Below, in pieces: positions 44,421 through 52,596 of a stretch of 64,000 nt of DNA; positions within the stretch are counted from its first letter, which is position 1; the number at the start of each line of letters is the position of its first letter. The position numbers and the translations under genes were made by a program. The DNA comes from Taibaiella chishuiensis (GTDB taxonomy: Bacteria > Bacteroidota > Bacteroidia > Chitinophagales > Chitinophagaceae), in contig NZ_PYGD01000012.1 in NCBI RefSeq assembly GCF_003014535.1, positions 118,524-182,523 of the forward strand, given 5' to 3'. The notes beneath the pieces were generated by a model. It searched no databases and was not told the origin of the DNA. It worked only from the letters and a program-made list of their open reading frames with translations.

Positions 44421-45425
44421 ATGATTAAGTTTGCGATAATAGGATTTGGCCATATCGGCCGCAGGCATGCAGAGCATATCAGGAACAATAAAGCGACCCA
44501 ACTGGTTGCGATCTGCGATATCAACACCGATATCGTCGATGAATTGCCGGATAAAGAAATTTCTTTTTACCCCAACGTGGAAGACCTGCTTTCGGCCACC
44601 ACAGCCGATGTGATCTGTATCTGTACTCCCAACTATCTACATGCTGCGCATACCGTGGCCGCGCTGAACGCCGGCAAACATGTGGTGGTGGAGAAACCGA
44701 TGGCGATGAGCACAGCCGAGTCGGACGAAATGATCGAGGCTGCGCAGCGCAACGACCGTATCATTTTTGCAGTAAAGCAAAACCGTTATAACCCGCCGGT
44801 GGCCGCAGTTAAAGACCTGATCGCTTCCGGCAGGCTGGGCCGTGTGTTTATGATGCAGGTAAACTGCTTCTGGAACCGGGGCGCCGCTTATTATGCACAA
44901 AGCGACTGGCGCGGTAAGAAAGCCAAAGATGGTGGTTGCCTGTATACCCAGTTCAGCCACTTTATCGATATCCTGTATTACCTCAATGGCCCGGTTACAG
45001 AGGCCTCGGGCAGGATTGCCAATTTTGCGCACCAATCCAATACCGAATTTGAAGATAGCGGCAGCTTCGTAATGAAAGCTGCAAACGGCGCCATCATCAA
45101 TTTTAATTTCTCGACCTGTGCCTATGAGAAAAACATGGAAGGCTCCATTACGATCCTGGCCGAGAACGGGACACTTAAGATAGGCGGACAATACCTGAAT
45201 ACCCTCGAATACCAGTGTATCGCCGGCGAAGAGCTGCCCCAGATCAATATCGTAGCAAAGGAGAATGACTATGGCCTGTACAAGGGGTCGATGAGCAACC
45301 ACGACAAAGTAATCCAGAATGTGGTGGATGTATTGCATCATAACCAACCCGTGATGACCGGCGCCGAAGAGGGCAGGGAAGTGGTAAAGATTATCGAAAT
45401 GATGTACGCCGCCGTTGAGGAGTAA
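44421..45425 (+). CDS. Gfo/Idh/MocA-family sugar dehydrogenase (WlbA-like)
   Basis: This 334-residue NAD-dependent oxidoreductase has the dinucleotide fold IIGFGHIGRRHAEHIRNN at the start, the catalytic-lysine motif HVVVEKPMAMS near residue 95 and a C-terminal substrate domain with a GGCLYTQFSHFIDILYYL segment. The overall pattern resembles WlbA/WbpB, which oxidises UDP-GlcNAcA at C3 for amino-sugar synthesis. A WbpE-like aminotransferase 36 kb away (7946-9085) could take the next step. Other sugar substrates remain possible. The repeat cluster starts only 4 nt after the stop. Confidence 0.85.
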   Translation: MIKFAIIGFGHIGRRHAEHIRNNKATQLVAICDINTDIVDELPDKEISFYPNVEDLLSATTADVICICTPNYLHAAHTVAALNAGKHVVVEKPMAMSTAESDEMIEAAQRNDRIIFAVKQNRYNPPVAAVKDLIASGRLGRVFMMQVNCFWNRGAAYYAQSDWRGKKAKDGGCLYTQFSHFIDILYYLNGPVTEASGRIANFAHQSNTEFEDSGSFVMKAANGAIINFNFSTCAYEKNMEGSITILAENGTLKIGGQYLNTLEYQCIAGEELPQINIVAKENDYGLYKGSMSNHDKVIQNVVDVLHHNQPVMTGAEEGREVVKIIEMMYAAVEE

Positions 45426-45428
45426 GAC

Positions 45429-45831
45429 TGTCATCCTGAGCGCAGCGAAGGAGCTCCTTTTTCTAGTATCAGGTATCAAGTCTCAAGTAGCAAAAGGACG
45501 ATTGTCATCCTGCGCGTAGCGAAGGAGCTCCTTTTTTAGTATCAGGTATCAAGTATCAAGCGGAAGGCTGTCATCCTGAGCATCGCGAAGGAGCTTATAC
45601 GTTAGCCGGCTTTATCAGCGTGTAAAGCATCAAGCACCAGGGGAAAGCCTGTCTCCTGAGCGCAGCGAAGAATCTCCTTTTTTTAGTATCTGGTATCAAG
45701 TAGCAAGTACCAAGAGGACGATTGTCATCCTGAGCATCGCGAAGGATCTCATCCGTTAGCCGGCTTTATCAGCGTGTAAAACATCAAGCACCAGGAGAAA
45801 GCCTGTCATCCTGAGCGCAGCGAAGGAGCTC
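45429..45831 (+). repeat. Cluster of six copies of a GTCATCCTGAGCG-type intergenic repeat
   Basis: Six imperfect copies of a ~28-bp core, TGTCATCCTGAGCGCAGCGA then AGGAGCTC, begin at 45429, 45503, 45569, 45650, 45723 and 45804. Copies differ at AGCGCAGC, GCGCGTAG or AGCATCGC, and copy 4 has lost one base. Spacers also recur. AGTATCAGGTATCAAG-type spacers join copies 1-2, 2-3 and 4-5. A GTTAGCCGGCTTTATCAGCG spacer joins 3-4 and 5-6, and a fragment follows copy 6. This is a higher-order tandem arrangement in a gene-free stretch. Confidence 0.95.
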
Positions 45832-45862
45832 ATCAATTAGCCGGCTTTACCGGAGTGATACT

Positions 45863-45898
45863 AAAAAAGACAGGCGTCATTGACGCCTGTCTTTTTTA
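45863..45898. terminator. Bidirectional terminator after parB
   Basis: A long stem (AAAAAAGACAGGCG / CGCCTGTCTTTTTT) between the repeat cluster and the parB stop. Confidence 0.85.
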
Positions 45899-45915
45899 TA
45901 AGTTGTTTGCTATCC

Positions 45916-46839
45916 TCAGATCTTCATCGCATCCATGATCCTTTCCAGGTCTTCATCGCTGTAGAACTCGATCTGGATCGAACCTTTACCGTTTTTCTTA
46001 CGGCTCAGCGATACACGGGTGGCGAAATGGGAGGCCATATTATCTTCGATACGTTTGTAGGCCGGTGGCAGTTTGGGAATAACCGGGGCATTTTTGTCCA
46101 GCGGTTTCTTTTCCTGTATCATGTTTTTGACCAGTTGTTCCACCTGGCGCACAGAAAGGCCTTTCTGGATCACTTCGCGGTGTACGTACAACTGCTCGTC
46201 CACATTTTCGAGGCTTATGATGGCGCGGGCATGACCCATGCTCAGCTGTCCGTCGCGTACCGATTTCTGGATATCGGGCGGCAGTTTCAGCAGGCGCAGG
46301 TAATTGGTTACCGTGCTGCGTTCTTTCTTCATGCGTTCTGCCACCTGTTCCTGGGTCAGGGTACATTCGTCCATCAGTCTTTTATAACTGAGCGCGATCT
46401 CCATGGCATTCAGGTTTTCGCGTTGCAGGTTTTCCAGCAGGGCCAGCTCCAGCAGTTCCTGGTCGTCTACAGTACGGATATACGCCGGTATATCTTTCAG
46501 TCCGGCCATTTTGGAAGCACGGAAACGGCGTTCGCCCGATATCAGCCGGTATTTGCCATTTGCCATTTTGGCTACGGTTATCGGCTGTATGATATCGTGC
46601 AGGGCAATACTTTCCGACAGCTCTTTCAAAGCCTGCTCGTCAAAATCGTGGCGGGGCTGCTTGGGGTTTACTTCGATCTGGTCTACGGGAATACGTCCTC
46701 CCACGGCTACCGTGGCAGAAGCCGGTTTGGCTGCCGCCGGAACCGCTTCTGAAGTAGCTTTCAGCTCTTCGTCAATATTATTAAGCAGGGCTTTGATGCC
46801 CAGGCCCAATGCTTTTTTCTTATTGTTGGAATTTGTCAT
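45916..46839 (-). CDS. parB: Chromosome-partitioning protein ParB
   Basis: This is a 307-residue CTP-dependent parS-binding clamp. The N-terminus is basic (NNKKKALGLGIKALL), the ParB/Srx domain shows VDQIEVNPKQPRHDFD, IIQPITVAKM and the CTP-binding GERRFRASKMAGL, and a helix-turn-helix region follows (LTQEQVAERMKKERSTVTNYLRLL as parts). The C-terminus holds a dimerisation end. The start at 46839 (MTNSNNKKK) is the usual form; an upstream ATG at 46887 overlaps parA by 17 nt and is a possible longer start. I did not find an unambiguous parS (TGTTNCACGTGAAACA-like) site. Confidence 0.95.
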   Translation of the reverse strand: MTNSNNKKKALGLGIKALLNNIDEELKATSEAVPAAAKPASATVAVGGRIPVDQIEVNPKQPRHDFDEQALKELSESIALHDIIQPITVAKMANGKYRLISGERRFRASKMAGLKDIPAYIRTVDDQELLELALLENLQRENLNAMEIALSYKRLMDECTLTQEQVAERMKKERSTVTNYLRLLKLPPDIQKSVRDGQLSMGHARAIISLENVDEQLYVHREVIQKGLSVRQVEQLVKNMIQEKKPLDKNAPVIPKLPPAYKRIEDNMASHFATRVSLSRKKNGKGSIQIEFYSDEDLERIMDAMKI

Positions 46840-46870
46840 GTTCGCGTTTTCTTTCACTTTCTCGTCGGTA

Positions 46871-47695
46871 TTAGTTGCTTGTACCATGCTCGTCCGGTTC
46901 GAATATTTTATCCTCGTTTTTAATTTTGGTCAGGTTGTTCTTCTGCAGGATCTCTTTGGCCAGGTTCAGGTAGTTTACGGAACCTGTACTGTCGGTATCG
47001 TACATCAGTACAGGCTTGCCGAAGCTGGGCGCTTCGCCCAGGCGGGTGTTGCGGTGAATGATGGTATTGAATACCATATCTTCAAAGTGATTCTTGATCT
47101 CTTCTACCACCTGGTTACTCAGGCGCAGGCGGCCATCGTACATCGTCATCAGGATACCTTCGATCTGGAGCTCGGTATTGATGCGGGTTTGCACGATCTT
47201 GATCGTATTCAGCAGTTTGCCTAAACCTTCCAGGGCGAAGTATTCGCACTGTACCGGGATCACTACCGAGTCGGCGGCAGTAAGCGCATTTACGGTAATG
47301 AGGCCGAGCGAGGGGGAGCAATCGATAATGATAAAATCGAAATTCTTTTTCTCTGCTTCGAGCGCCAGTTTCATCACGTGTTCGCGGTTCGGATGATTGA
47401 TCAGCTCGATCTCCGCACCCACGAGGTCGAGGTGCGAGGGCAGCAGGTACAGGTTAGGCGTCTCTGTTTCCAGCATGGCCTGCGATACGGGCATCTCGTT
47501 TACGATGCAGTCGTAAAGGCTTACCTGGATATTCTTCAGATCAAAACCGTTTCCCGTCGTACTGTTTGCCTGCGGATCCGCATCTACAAGCAGTGTCTTA
47601 TATTCCAGGACGGCAAGGCTCGCAGCAAGATTGATTGCTGTCGTTGTTTTGCCTACGCCACCTTTTTGATTCGCTATCGCTATTATCTTTGCCAT
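46871..47695 (-). CDS. parA: Chromosome-partitioning ATPase ParA (Soj)
   Basis: This 274-residue deviant-Walker ATPase moves ParB-parS complexes. The signature KGGVGKTTTAINLAASL is at residues 11-27, with DADPQANSTTG, IIDCSPSLGLITVNAL and VVIPVQCEYFALEGL following. It has no N-terminal DNA-binding extension, the normal type for chromosomal Soj. parB follows 31 nt later, one operon. Two GC-rich inverted repeats lie upstream (47713-47735 and 47762-47779). Confidence 0.96.
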   Translation of the reverse strand: MAKIIAIANQKGGVGKTTTAINLAASLAVLEYKTLLVDADPQANSTTGNGFDLKNIQVSLYDCIVNEMPVSQAMLETETPNLYLLPSHLDLVGAEIELINHPNREHVMKLALEAEKKNFDFIIIDCSPSLGLITVNALTAADSVVIPVQCEYFALEGLGKLLNTIKIVQTRINTELQIEGILMTMYDGRLRLSNQVVEEIKNHFEDMVFNTIIHRNTRLGEAPSFGKPVLMYDTDSTGSVNYLNLAKEILQKNNLTKIKNEDKIFEPDEHGTSN

Positions 47696-47781
47696 CTTAT
47701 CTTGATATCAGGTGTCCCGCCTGTTGGGTGCGGGACTGATTGTGATTTTGTTGTTGCTCGCCAGGGACAATGCCCCTGGTA

Positions 47782-48459
47782 CTACAGTTCTATCGTCGCG
47801 CCTATTTCGGGCAGGATCAGTTCTTTGCCGGCATCTTTAAATACCTGTTGCGCCTTGTTCTTATCGATCACGATATACCCGAAGGTATCGAAGTGAATGC
47901 CTACAACTTTGTTACACTGTACGAAATCGGCAGCGATAACCGCTTCTTCCGCATCCATAGTAAAGTTGCCGCCCACGGGCATAATAGCCACATCCAGTTT
48001 GGCATAACGCGGTATCAGTTGCATATCCATGGTCAGGCAGGTATCGCCCGAATAGTAAAAATTAATGCTGTCGGTTTTGATCACAAAACCGCCGGGATTA
48101 CCGCCGTAGCTGCCATCGGGCAAACCACTGCTGTGCGCTGCAGGCACATAATGCACCTTACCGAAATCAAACTGGCGGGCGCCGAAGTTCATCGGGTGAA
48201 CCTTATCATAACCCTGCTGTTGAACCCAGGTCGTAATTTCAGCGTTGGATACCACGGTAGCGCCGGTATTACGGGCAATCGCCATCAGGTCGGCAACATG
48301 GTCGCCGTGCCCGTGGGATACCAGGATGTAATCCGCTTCTATTGTATTGATATCGATATCTTTAGCCAGCTCGTTGCCGGTAATGAATGGATCAAACAGT
48401 AATTTTTTGCCTGATACCTCAACGGCAAAACAGGCATGGCCATAAAACGTGAACTTCAT
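47782..48459 (-). CDS. UPF0173 metal-dependent hydrolase (metallo-beta-lactamase fold)
   Basis: This 225-residue protein has the pattern of UPF0173 hydrolases: FYGHACFAVEVSGKKLLFDPF at the start, metal-binding VSHGHGDHVAD, PAAHSSG, FYYSGDTCLTMDM and a final GIHFDTFGYI. No substrate is established. It has its own promoter box (TATTTTTG on the minus strand at 48523-48530) and lies 86 nt upstream of parA on the same strand. Confidence 0.92.
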   Translation of the reverse strand: MKFTFYGHACFAVEVSGKKLLFDPFITGNELAKDIDINTIEADYILVSHGHGDHVADLMAIARNTGATVVSNAEITTWVQQQGYDKVHPMNFGARQFDFGKVHYVPAAHSSGLPDGSYGGNPGGFVIKTDSINFYYSGDTCLTMDMQLIPRYAKLDVAIMPVGGNFTMDAEEAVIAADFVQCNKVVGIHFDTFGYIVIDKNKAQQVFKDAGKELILPEIGATIEL

Positions 48460-48522
48460 CGGTATACCGGTATGGTTGTTTGCTTGGTTCGAAATAGAAT
48501 AAAAAGGTACGAAGACCTGCTA

Positions 48523-48530
48523 CAAAAATA
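48523..48530 (-). promoter_or_regulatory. -7 promoter element of the UPF0173 gene
   Basis: TATTTTTG on the minus strand, 64 nt before the start. Confidence 0.4.
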
Positions 48531-48727
48531 CGCTCTAAGAATGACTTTTTGGTTGATTGTGGATAAATTACAATTTTCCCCGATGGCAATTCAAGTAAAA
48601 TCCTTTGTGAAATTGCGCTATTGATAGTAACATTGCAGCAGATTTGATGGATATATTATGGAAATATAGCAGGGGTTTGATTGTGGAAAACGCCTTTTGT
48701 TAGCTACCGGAGTACCCGTCGTAAACA

Positions 48728-48735
48728 TATTTTTG
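48728..48735 (+). promoter_or_regulatory. -7 promoter element of fabD
   Basis: TATTTTTG ends nine bases before ATG 48745, so the transcript would be leaderless or nearly so. No -33 at normal spacing is visible. Confidence 0.5.
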
Positions 48736-48744
48736 AATATACAT

Positions 48745-49626
48745 ATGAAAAAAGCCTACATTTTTCCCGGTCAGGGCGCCCAGTTTCACGGAATGGGTCA
48801 AGCGTTATACGAATCTGATAAAAAAGCCAAAGACCTGTTCGAACAGGCCAATGAAATTCTCGGGTTCCGTATTTCCGACATTATGTTTTCCGGAACGGAA
48901 GAAGAGCTGAAGCAGACCAAAGTAACGCAACCTGCGGTATTCCTGCACTCTGTGATCGCTTATCTCGTGCAGCCCGACCTCGTGCCGGATATGACTGCGG
49001 GACACTCGCTGGGCGAATTTTCGGCACTGGTGGCTGCAGGCGCACTGAGCTTTGAAGATGGGCTTAAGCTGGTAGCCCGCCGTGCGGATGCCATGCAGAA
49101 GGCCTGCGAACTGAATCCTTCTACCATGGCCGCGATTCTTGGCCTGGAAGATGCCAAAGTGGAAGAAGTATGCGCTGGTATTACCGACGAAGTGGTGGTA
49201 CCTGCCAACTACAACTGTCCTGGGCAGCTGGTTATTTCCGGCAGCATTGCCGGTATCGATAAGGCCTGCGAAGCCATGAAGGCGGCAGGCGCCAAACGTG
49301 CGCTGGTATTGCAGGTTGGTGGCGCGTTCCACTCACCGCTTATGGAACCTGCCCGTCAGGAACTGCAGGAGGCTATCGAACAAACGGAATTCCGCGAGCC
49401 GGTTTGTCCTGTTTACCAGAATGTAGACGCGAAACCTTATACCGACCCGGTAAAGATCAAAGAAAACCTGATCAACCAGCTTACTGCGCCGGTACGCTGG
49501 ACGCAGACCATCCAGAACATGGTGGCCGACGAGGCGGCTAGCTTTACCGAATGTGGTCCGGGTAATGTGCTGCAGGGCCTGGTTAAAAAGATCAATAAAG
49601 AGTCCGTTACCGCCGGTATCAACTAA
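48745..49626 (+). CDS. fabD: Malonyl-CoA:ACP transacylase
   Basis: This 293-residue enzyme loads malonate onto acyl carrier protein for fatty-acid synthesis. Family parts are AYIFPGQGAQFHGMG, TQPAVFLHSV, the nucleophile motif TAGHSLGEFSALVAAG, VPANYNCPGQLVISG and the catalytic His in GGAFHSPLM. ATG 48745 is used because the promoter -7 box lies just before it; a longer in-frame start at 48697 lies upstream of that box. It is monocistronic, with a strong terminator. Confidence 0.97.
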   Translation: MKKAYIFPGQGAQFHGMGQALYESDKKAKDLFEQANEILGFRISDIMFSGTEEELKQTKVTQPAVFLHSVIAYLVQPDLVPDMTAGHSLGEFSALVAAGALSFEDGLKLVARRADAMQKACELNPSTMAAILGLEDAKVEEVCAGITDEVVVPANYNCPGQLVISGSIAGIDKACEAMKAAGAKRALVLQVGGAFHSPLMEPARQELQEAIEQTEFREPVCPVYQNVDAKPYTDPVKIKENLINQLTAPVRWTQTIQNMVADEAASFTECGPGNVLQGLVKKINKESVTAGIN

Positions 49627-49645
49627 GCGGTACCTGTTCCAGGTA

Positions 49646-49684
49646 AAAAAAGTCCGTTGCTCCAGGGAGCAACGGACTTTTTTT
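49646..49684. terminator. Bidirectional hairpin terminator
   Basis: Stem AAAAGTCCGTTGCTCC / GGAGCAACGGACTTTT with flanking A and T runs, between convergent fabD and gldA. Confidence 0.9.
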
Positions 49685-49704
49685 ATGTCAGGCAAAGCTG
49701 TTGC

Positions 49705-50616
49705 TTATTTATTGCGGGTCAGGTCGCGGAATACCTCTTCCAGCGACTGGCTGCTATTTTGCAGGCTCAGCAGGGCTATGTCCTGCTGCAGCGACCAGGC
49801 CATCAGCTCTTTGCGCAGCAGTTCGGGTTGCTGCGTCTGCAACTGCCAGCGGTTGTCGCCCAGCGCCAATGCGGCATTTACCTGCTTTAACTGCAACAGG
49901 CTTTGTTCGGGCACAGGTTTGTCGAATTCGACAATAAGGCCTGCCTGCTGTTGCTTGCCACTCTGGATATTGCCTATGGCGTCGTCGGCCACGAGGTTAC
50001 CGTTATTGATAATGATTACCCGGCTGCACATGGCCTGCACTTCCTGCATGATGTGGGTCGATAACAGCACGGTTTTTTCGCGGCCCAGTTCTATAATCAG
50101 GTCGCGGATATCTACGATCTGGTTGGGGTCCAGGCCGCTGGTAGGTTCATCGAGGATCAGCACCTTAGGGTCGTGGATCATGGCCTGCGCCAGGCCTACA
50201 CGCTGCTTGTATCCCTTGGACAGCGTACCGATCTTTTTCTTTACTTCTTTTTGCAGGCCGGTCCTGGCGATCATATCATCCACCCGGTTTTTTACCTTAT
50301 CCAGCCGGTGTACGCCCGCGGCAAATTCGAGGTATTCCCTTACATACATATCGTAGTACAGGGGATTGCTTTCGGGCAGGTAACCCAGTTGCCGGCGTAC
50401 GTCCATGGCCTGGGCGCTTACGTCGAAACCGCATACTTCGGCCTTGCCGGAGGTAGGGCTGATATAAGTGCTCAGCATTTTCATCGTCGTGGACTTGCCG
50501 GCGCCATTGGGCCCGAGAAAACCAACGACGGCGCCGCTGCCTATTTCAAAGGATATATTGTTTACTGCTGTTTGCTCGCCGAATACTTTGCTGAGGTGTG
50601 CTACTTTTATGGACAT
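49705..50616 (-). CDS. gldA: Gliding-motility-type ABC transporter ATPase (GldA-like)
   Basis: This 303-residue ABC ATPase has Walker A in FLGPNGAGKSTTMKML, signature LSKGYKQRVGLAQAM, Walker B KVLILDEPTSGLDP and H-loop STHIMQEVQ, followed by a ~90-residue C-terminal extension. The layout matches GldA, the ATPase paired with GldF/GldG permeases in Bacteroidota gliding and secretion. The permease genes are not in this window. It lies 42 nt downstream of the YpfJ-type peptidase gene on the same strand. Confidence 0.85.
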   Translation of the reverse strand: MSIKVAHLSKVFGEQTAVNNISFEIGSGAVVGFLGPNGAGKSTTMKMLSTYISPTSGKAEVCGFDVSAQAMDVRRQLGYLPESNPLYYDMYVREYLEFAAGVHRLDKVKNRVDDMIARTGLQKEVKKKIGTLSKGYKQRVGLAQAMIHDPKVLILDEPTSGLDPNQIVDIRDLIIELGREKTVLLSTHIMQEVQAMCSRVIIINNGNLVADDAIGNIQSGKQQQAGLIVEFDKPVPEQSLLQLKQVNAALALGDNRWQLQTQQPELLRKELMAWSLQQDIALLSLQNSSQSLEEVFRDLTRNK

Positions 50617-50658
50617 GTGTAAATGATCGTCGTATAGTTGAATGGACCGCTTCCTGTT

Positions 50659-51510
50659 TTACCGGATATCCTGGAATTTGCCCTGGGAGAGGTCCCCGGT
50701 TTCGAAACCTTTTTTAAACCAGTACATCCGTTGCTGGGAGGTACCATGGGTAAAGGCATCGGGTACAATATAACCCTGTGCTTCTTTTTGCAGTTTGTCG
50801 TCGCCGATCGCGTTGGCTGCGGTAAGTGCGGCTTCCAGGTCGCCGGGCTCGATCAGCCTGCGCGTACGGTTGGCATGGTAGGCCCATACGCCCGCCAGGA
50901 AATCGGCCTGGAGTTCCAGTTTAACGGATAACTTGTTGTAATCGGCTTCGCTCAGGCGTGCACGCTGGCGTTGTACCTGTTCCGATATGCCCATCAGGTT
51001 TTGTACATGATGCCCCACTTCGTGCGCTACGACATAGGCTACGGCAAAGTTGCCCGGCGCCCGGAATTTGGTCCGCAGTTCGTCGCAGAAAGAGAGGTCG
51101 ATGTATACCCGCTGATCGGCAGGGCAGTAAAAGGGACCCATGGCCGACGAGGCGCCGCCACAGGCACTTTGCGTACTGGTTTCGAAAATGCGGAGCTTCG
51201 GTTTCTGGTATTGTTCGCCGTTGGCGGTAAACAGTTCCGTCCATACGTCTTCGGTACTGGCCAGCACTACGCTTACGAATTGCGCGGTGGAATCGTCGGG
51301 GCGCGGTTGACGCGGTCCATTCGTTTGCTCCGTAGCGGCTTGGTCGCCCTGTAAAAACGGCAACAGGGACGAGAGATCTTTGCCGGTAAGCAGGCCCAGC
51401 ACCAGTACGATAATGGCGCCGATACCGCCGCCAATGGCTACTTTGCCACCGCCCGACATGCCCCGTTGATCTTCTACGTTATCGCTTTCGCGCTCGCCTC
51501 TCCAACGCAT
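50659..51510 (-). CDS. YpfJ-type neutral zinc metallopeptidase
   Basis: This 283-residue protein has the family layout. A short basic/acidic N-terminus (MRWRGERESDNVEDQRG) is followed by one transmembrane helix (about 31-43). The catalytic domain carries CGGASSAMGPFYCPADQRVYID, the zinc motif VAHEVGHHVQNLMG (HExxH) and a downstream ELQADFLAGVWAYH glutamate. The substrate is not known. A promoter box is seen at 51559-51566, and gldA follows, so an operon is likely. Confidence 0.92.
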   Translation of the reverse strand: MRWRGERESDNVEDQRGMSGGGKVAIGGGIGAIIVLVLGLLTGKDLSSLLPFLQGDQAATEQTNGPRQPRPDDSTAQFVSVVLASTEDVWTELFTANGEQYQKPKLRIFETSTQSACGGASSAMGPFYCPADQRVYIDLSFCDELRTKFRAPGNFAVAYVVAHEVGHHVQNLMGISEQVQRQRARLSEADYNKLSVKLELQADFLAGVWAYHANRTRRLIEPGDLEAALTAANAIGDDKLQKEAQGYIVPDAFTHGTSQQRMYWFKKGFETGDLSQGKFQDIR

Positions 51511-51558
51511 AACTCTATTGATTTTATTTGTTACAGATTATTTTTTATGCGGATGCAA

Positions 51559-51566
51559 CAAAAATA
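51559..51566 (-). promoter_or_regulatory. -7 promoter element of the YpfJ-type gene
   Basis: TATTTTTG on the minus strand, 49 nt before the start and inside the gap after the upstream gene. Confidence 0.45.
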
Positions 51567-51571
51567 CAATA

Positions 51572-52237
51572 CTAGTTCGTCAATTTATCATATTCTTTTT
51601 TGGAAATGATACGGTAACCTTCCGGTACGCGGAAAATGGTATTCCCTACCGGGCCGGGGGTAATGCGGCGCAGTTCGAAGTGAGTTACATACCCGTTGCT
51701 CATGGGCACGTCGAACAGGGCGGGAATGCCCTTCAGTTCCGGCATGCGTTCAAAGATCTCGGGATGGGGCAGTTCGTAGTCTTTGTGGTAAAAAAAGCGC
51801 ATCGAGGTCCCGTCTTTGTATTTAAGCAGGGCTTCCTGCGCCTCCAGGTCGTTTACCTTTCGGGTATTGCCTGTGGTTTCCAGCTTTGCGCCATAATAAG
51901 CGCCGGCTTTGGCTTTCAGGCTTTTAAGATCGGTTTCTATCGCGTAGTTTATGGTATTCAGCGTTTGCAGGATGATATCTTTTTCGGTCGTGAAATTACC
52001 GATCCGGGAATAGGTATAACCATCTTCCAGTTTCAGGTCCTGGCGTACATTGTTGTCCTTGATACTGAACAGCAGGGTGCCGGCCTTGCTCAGGCCCGGG
52101 TTACTATAATCCGTAGGGGCAGGACCGTTGATCGATATGGTATATTCGATGGTTCCTTCAGTAAACTTCTGCTGGGCATAAGCCGGGGTAATAAGGCTGA
52201 AGGCGCTTACGACGGCCAGGGATTTTAAAAATTGCAT
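51572..52237 (-). CDS. Exported protein of unknown function (GLPGLI/DUF4412-like architecture)
   Basis: This 221-residue protein starts at 52237 with a signal peptide (MQFLKSLAVVSAFSLITPAYAQQ). The mature part is a beta-rich domain of about 195 residues, with FTEGTIEYTISING near its start and GNTIFRVPEGYRIISKKEYD at its end. This layout resembles small periplasmic DUF4412- or GLPGLI-like proteins, but I cannot assign it firmly. It has no Cys and no lipobox. A 38-codon in-frame extension upstream lacks coding character. Confidence 0.6.
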   Translation of the reverse strand: MQFLKSLAVVSAFSLITPAYAQQKFTEGTIEYTISINGPAPTDYSNPGLSKAGTLLFSIKDNNVRQDLKLEDGYTYSRIGNFTTEKDIILQTLNTINYAIETDLKSLKAKAGAYYGAKLETTGNTRKVNDLEAQEALLKYKDGTSMRFFYHKDYELPHPEIFERMPELKGIPALFDVPMSNGYVTHFELRRITPGPVGNTIFRVPEGYRIISKKEYDKLTN

Positions 52238-52596
52238 GCGGTATCGTTTATTGAATAAGGTATTAAATGCTGCTGCGGTAACCGGGGCAAACATCCCATC
52301 ATAGATGCTCCCGTTGCCGGATAGTTTAAAAACGGGGATTTCTTTTCCCATAGTCTGCCGGGGCAGGGGATTTATGCCATGCCGGCTATATGTATCCTGA
52401 AATCACCTGTTTATTGCCGATTGTGATGGCCCCTGCGCCAGCCAGGCCCCCCTTGCATGACGTATAGCCGGCGCGAAGTTACTATTTCCCTGTTATTTAA
52501 GCCCGGCAGGCAACATAAATATGCCGCTAAATCTACCGGCTAAAATGCCGCGCTATGCCGTAATTGCTTAGCTTTGCCGCAAATTTTTACGCTCTT
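52238..52596. other. Intergenic region with kbl promoter
   Basis: A 359-bp divergent gap without a gene. It holds TAGCTTTG (52569-52576), a good -7 element about 20 nt before the kbl ATG. I see no other clear site, repeat or hairpin in it. Confidence 0.5.

Noticed and set aside
45429..45831. Possible CRISPR array
   Set aside because: Copies are imperfect, spacers are themselves repeated and of uneven length, and no cas gene is near.
45916..47695. parS centromere site near parAB
   Set aside because: I looked for a TGTTNCACGTGAAACA-like palindrome in and around parAB and saw none that fits well.
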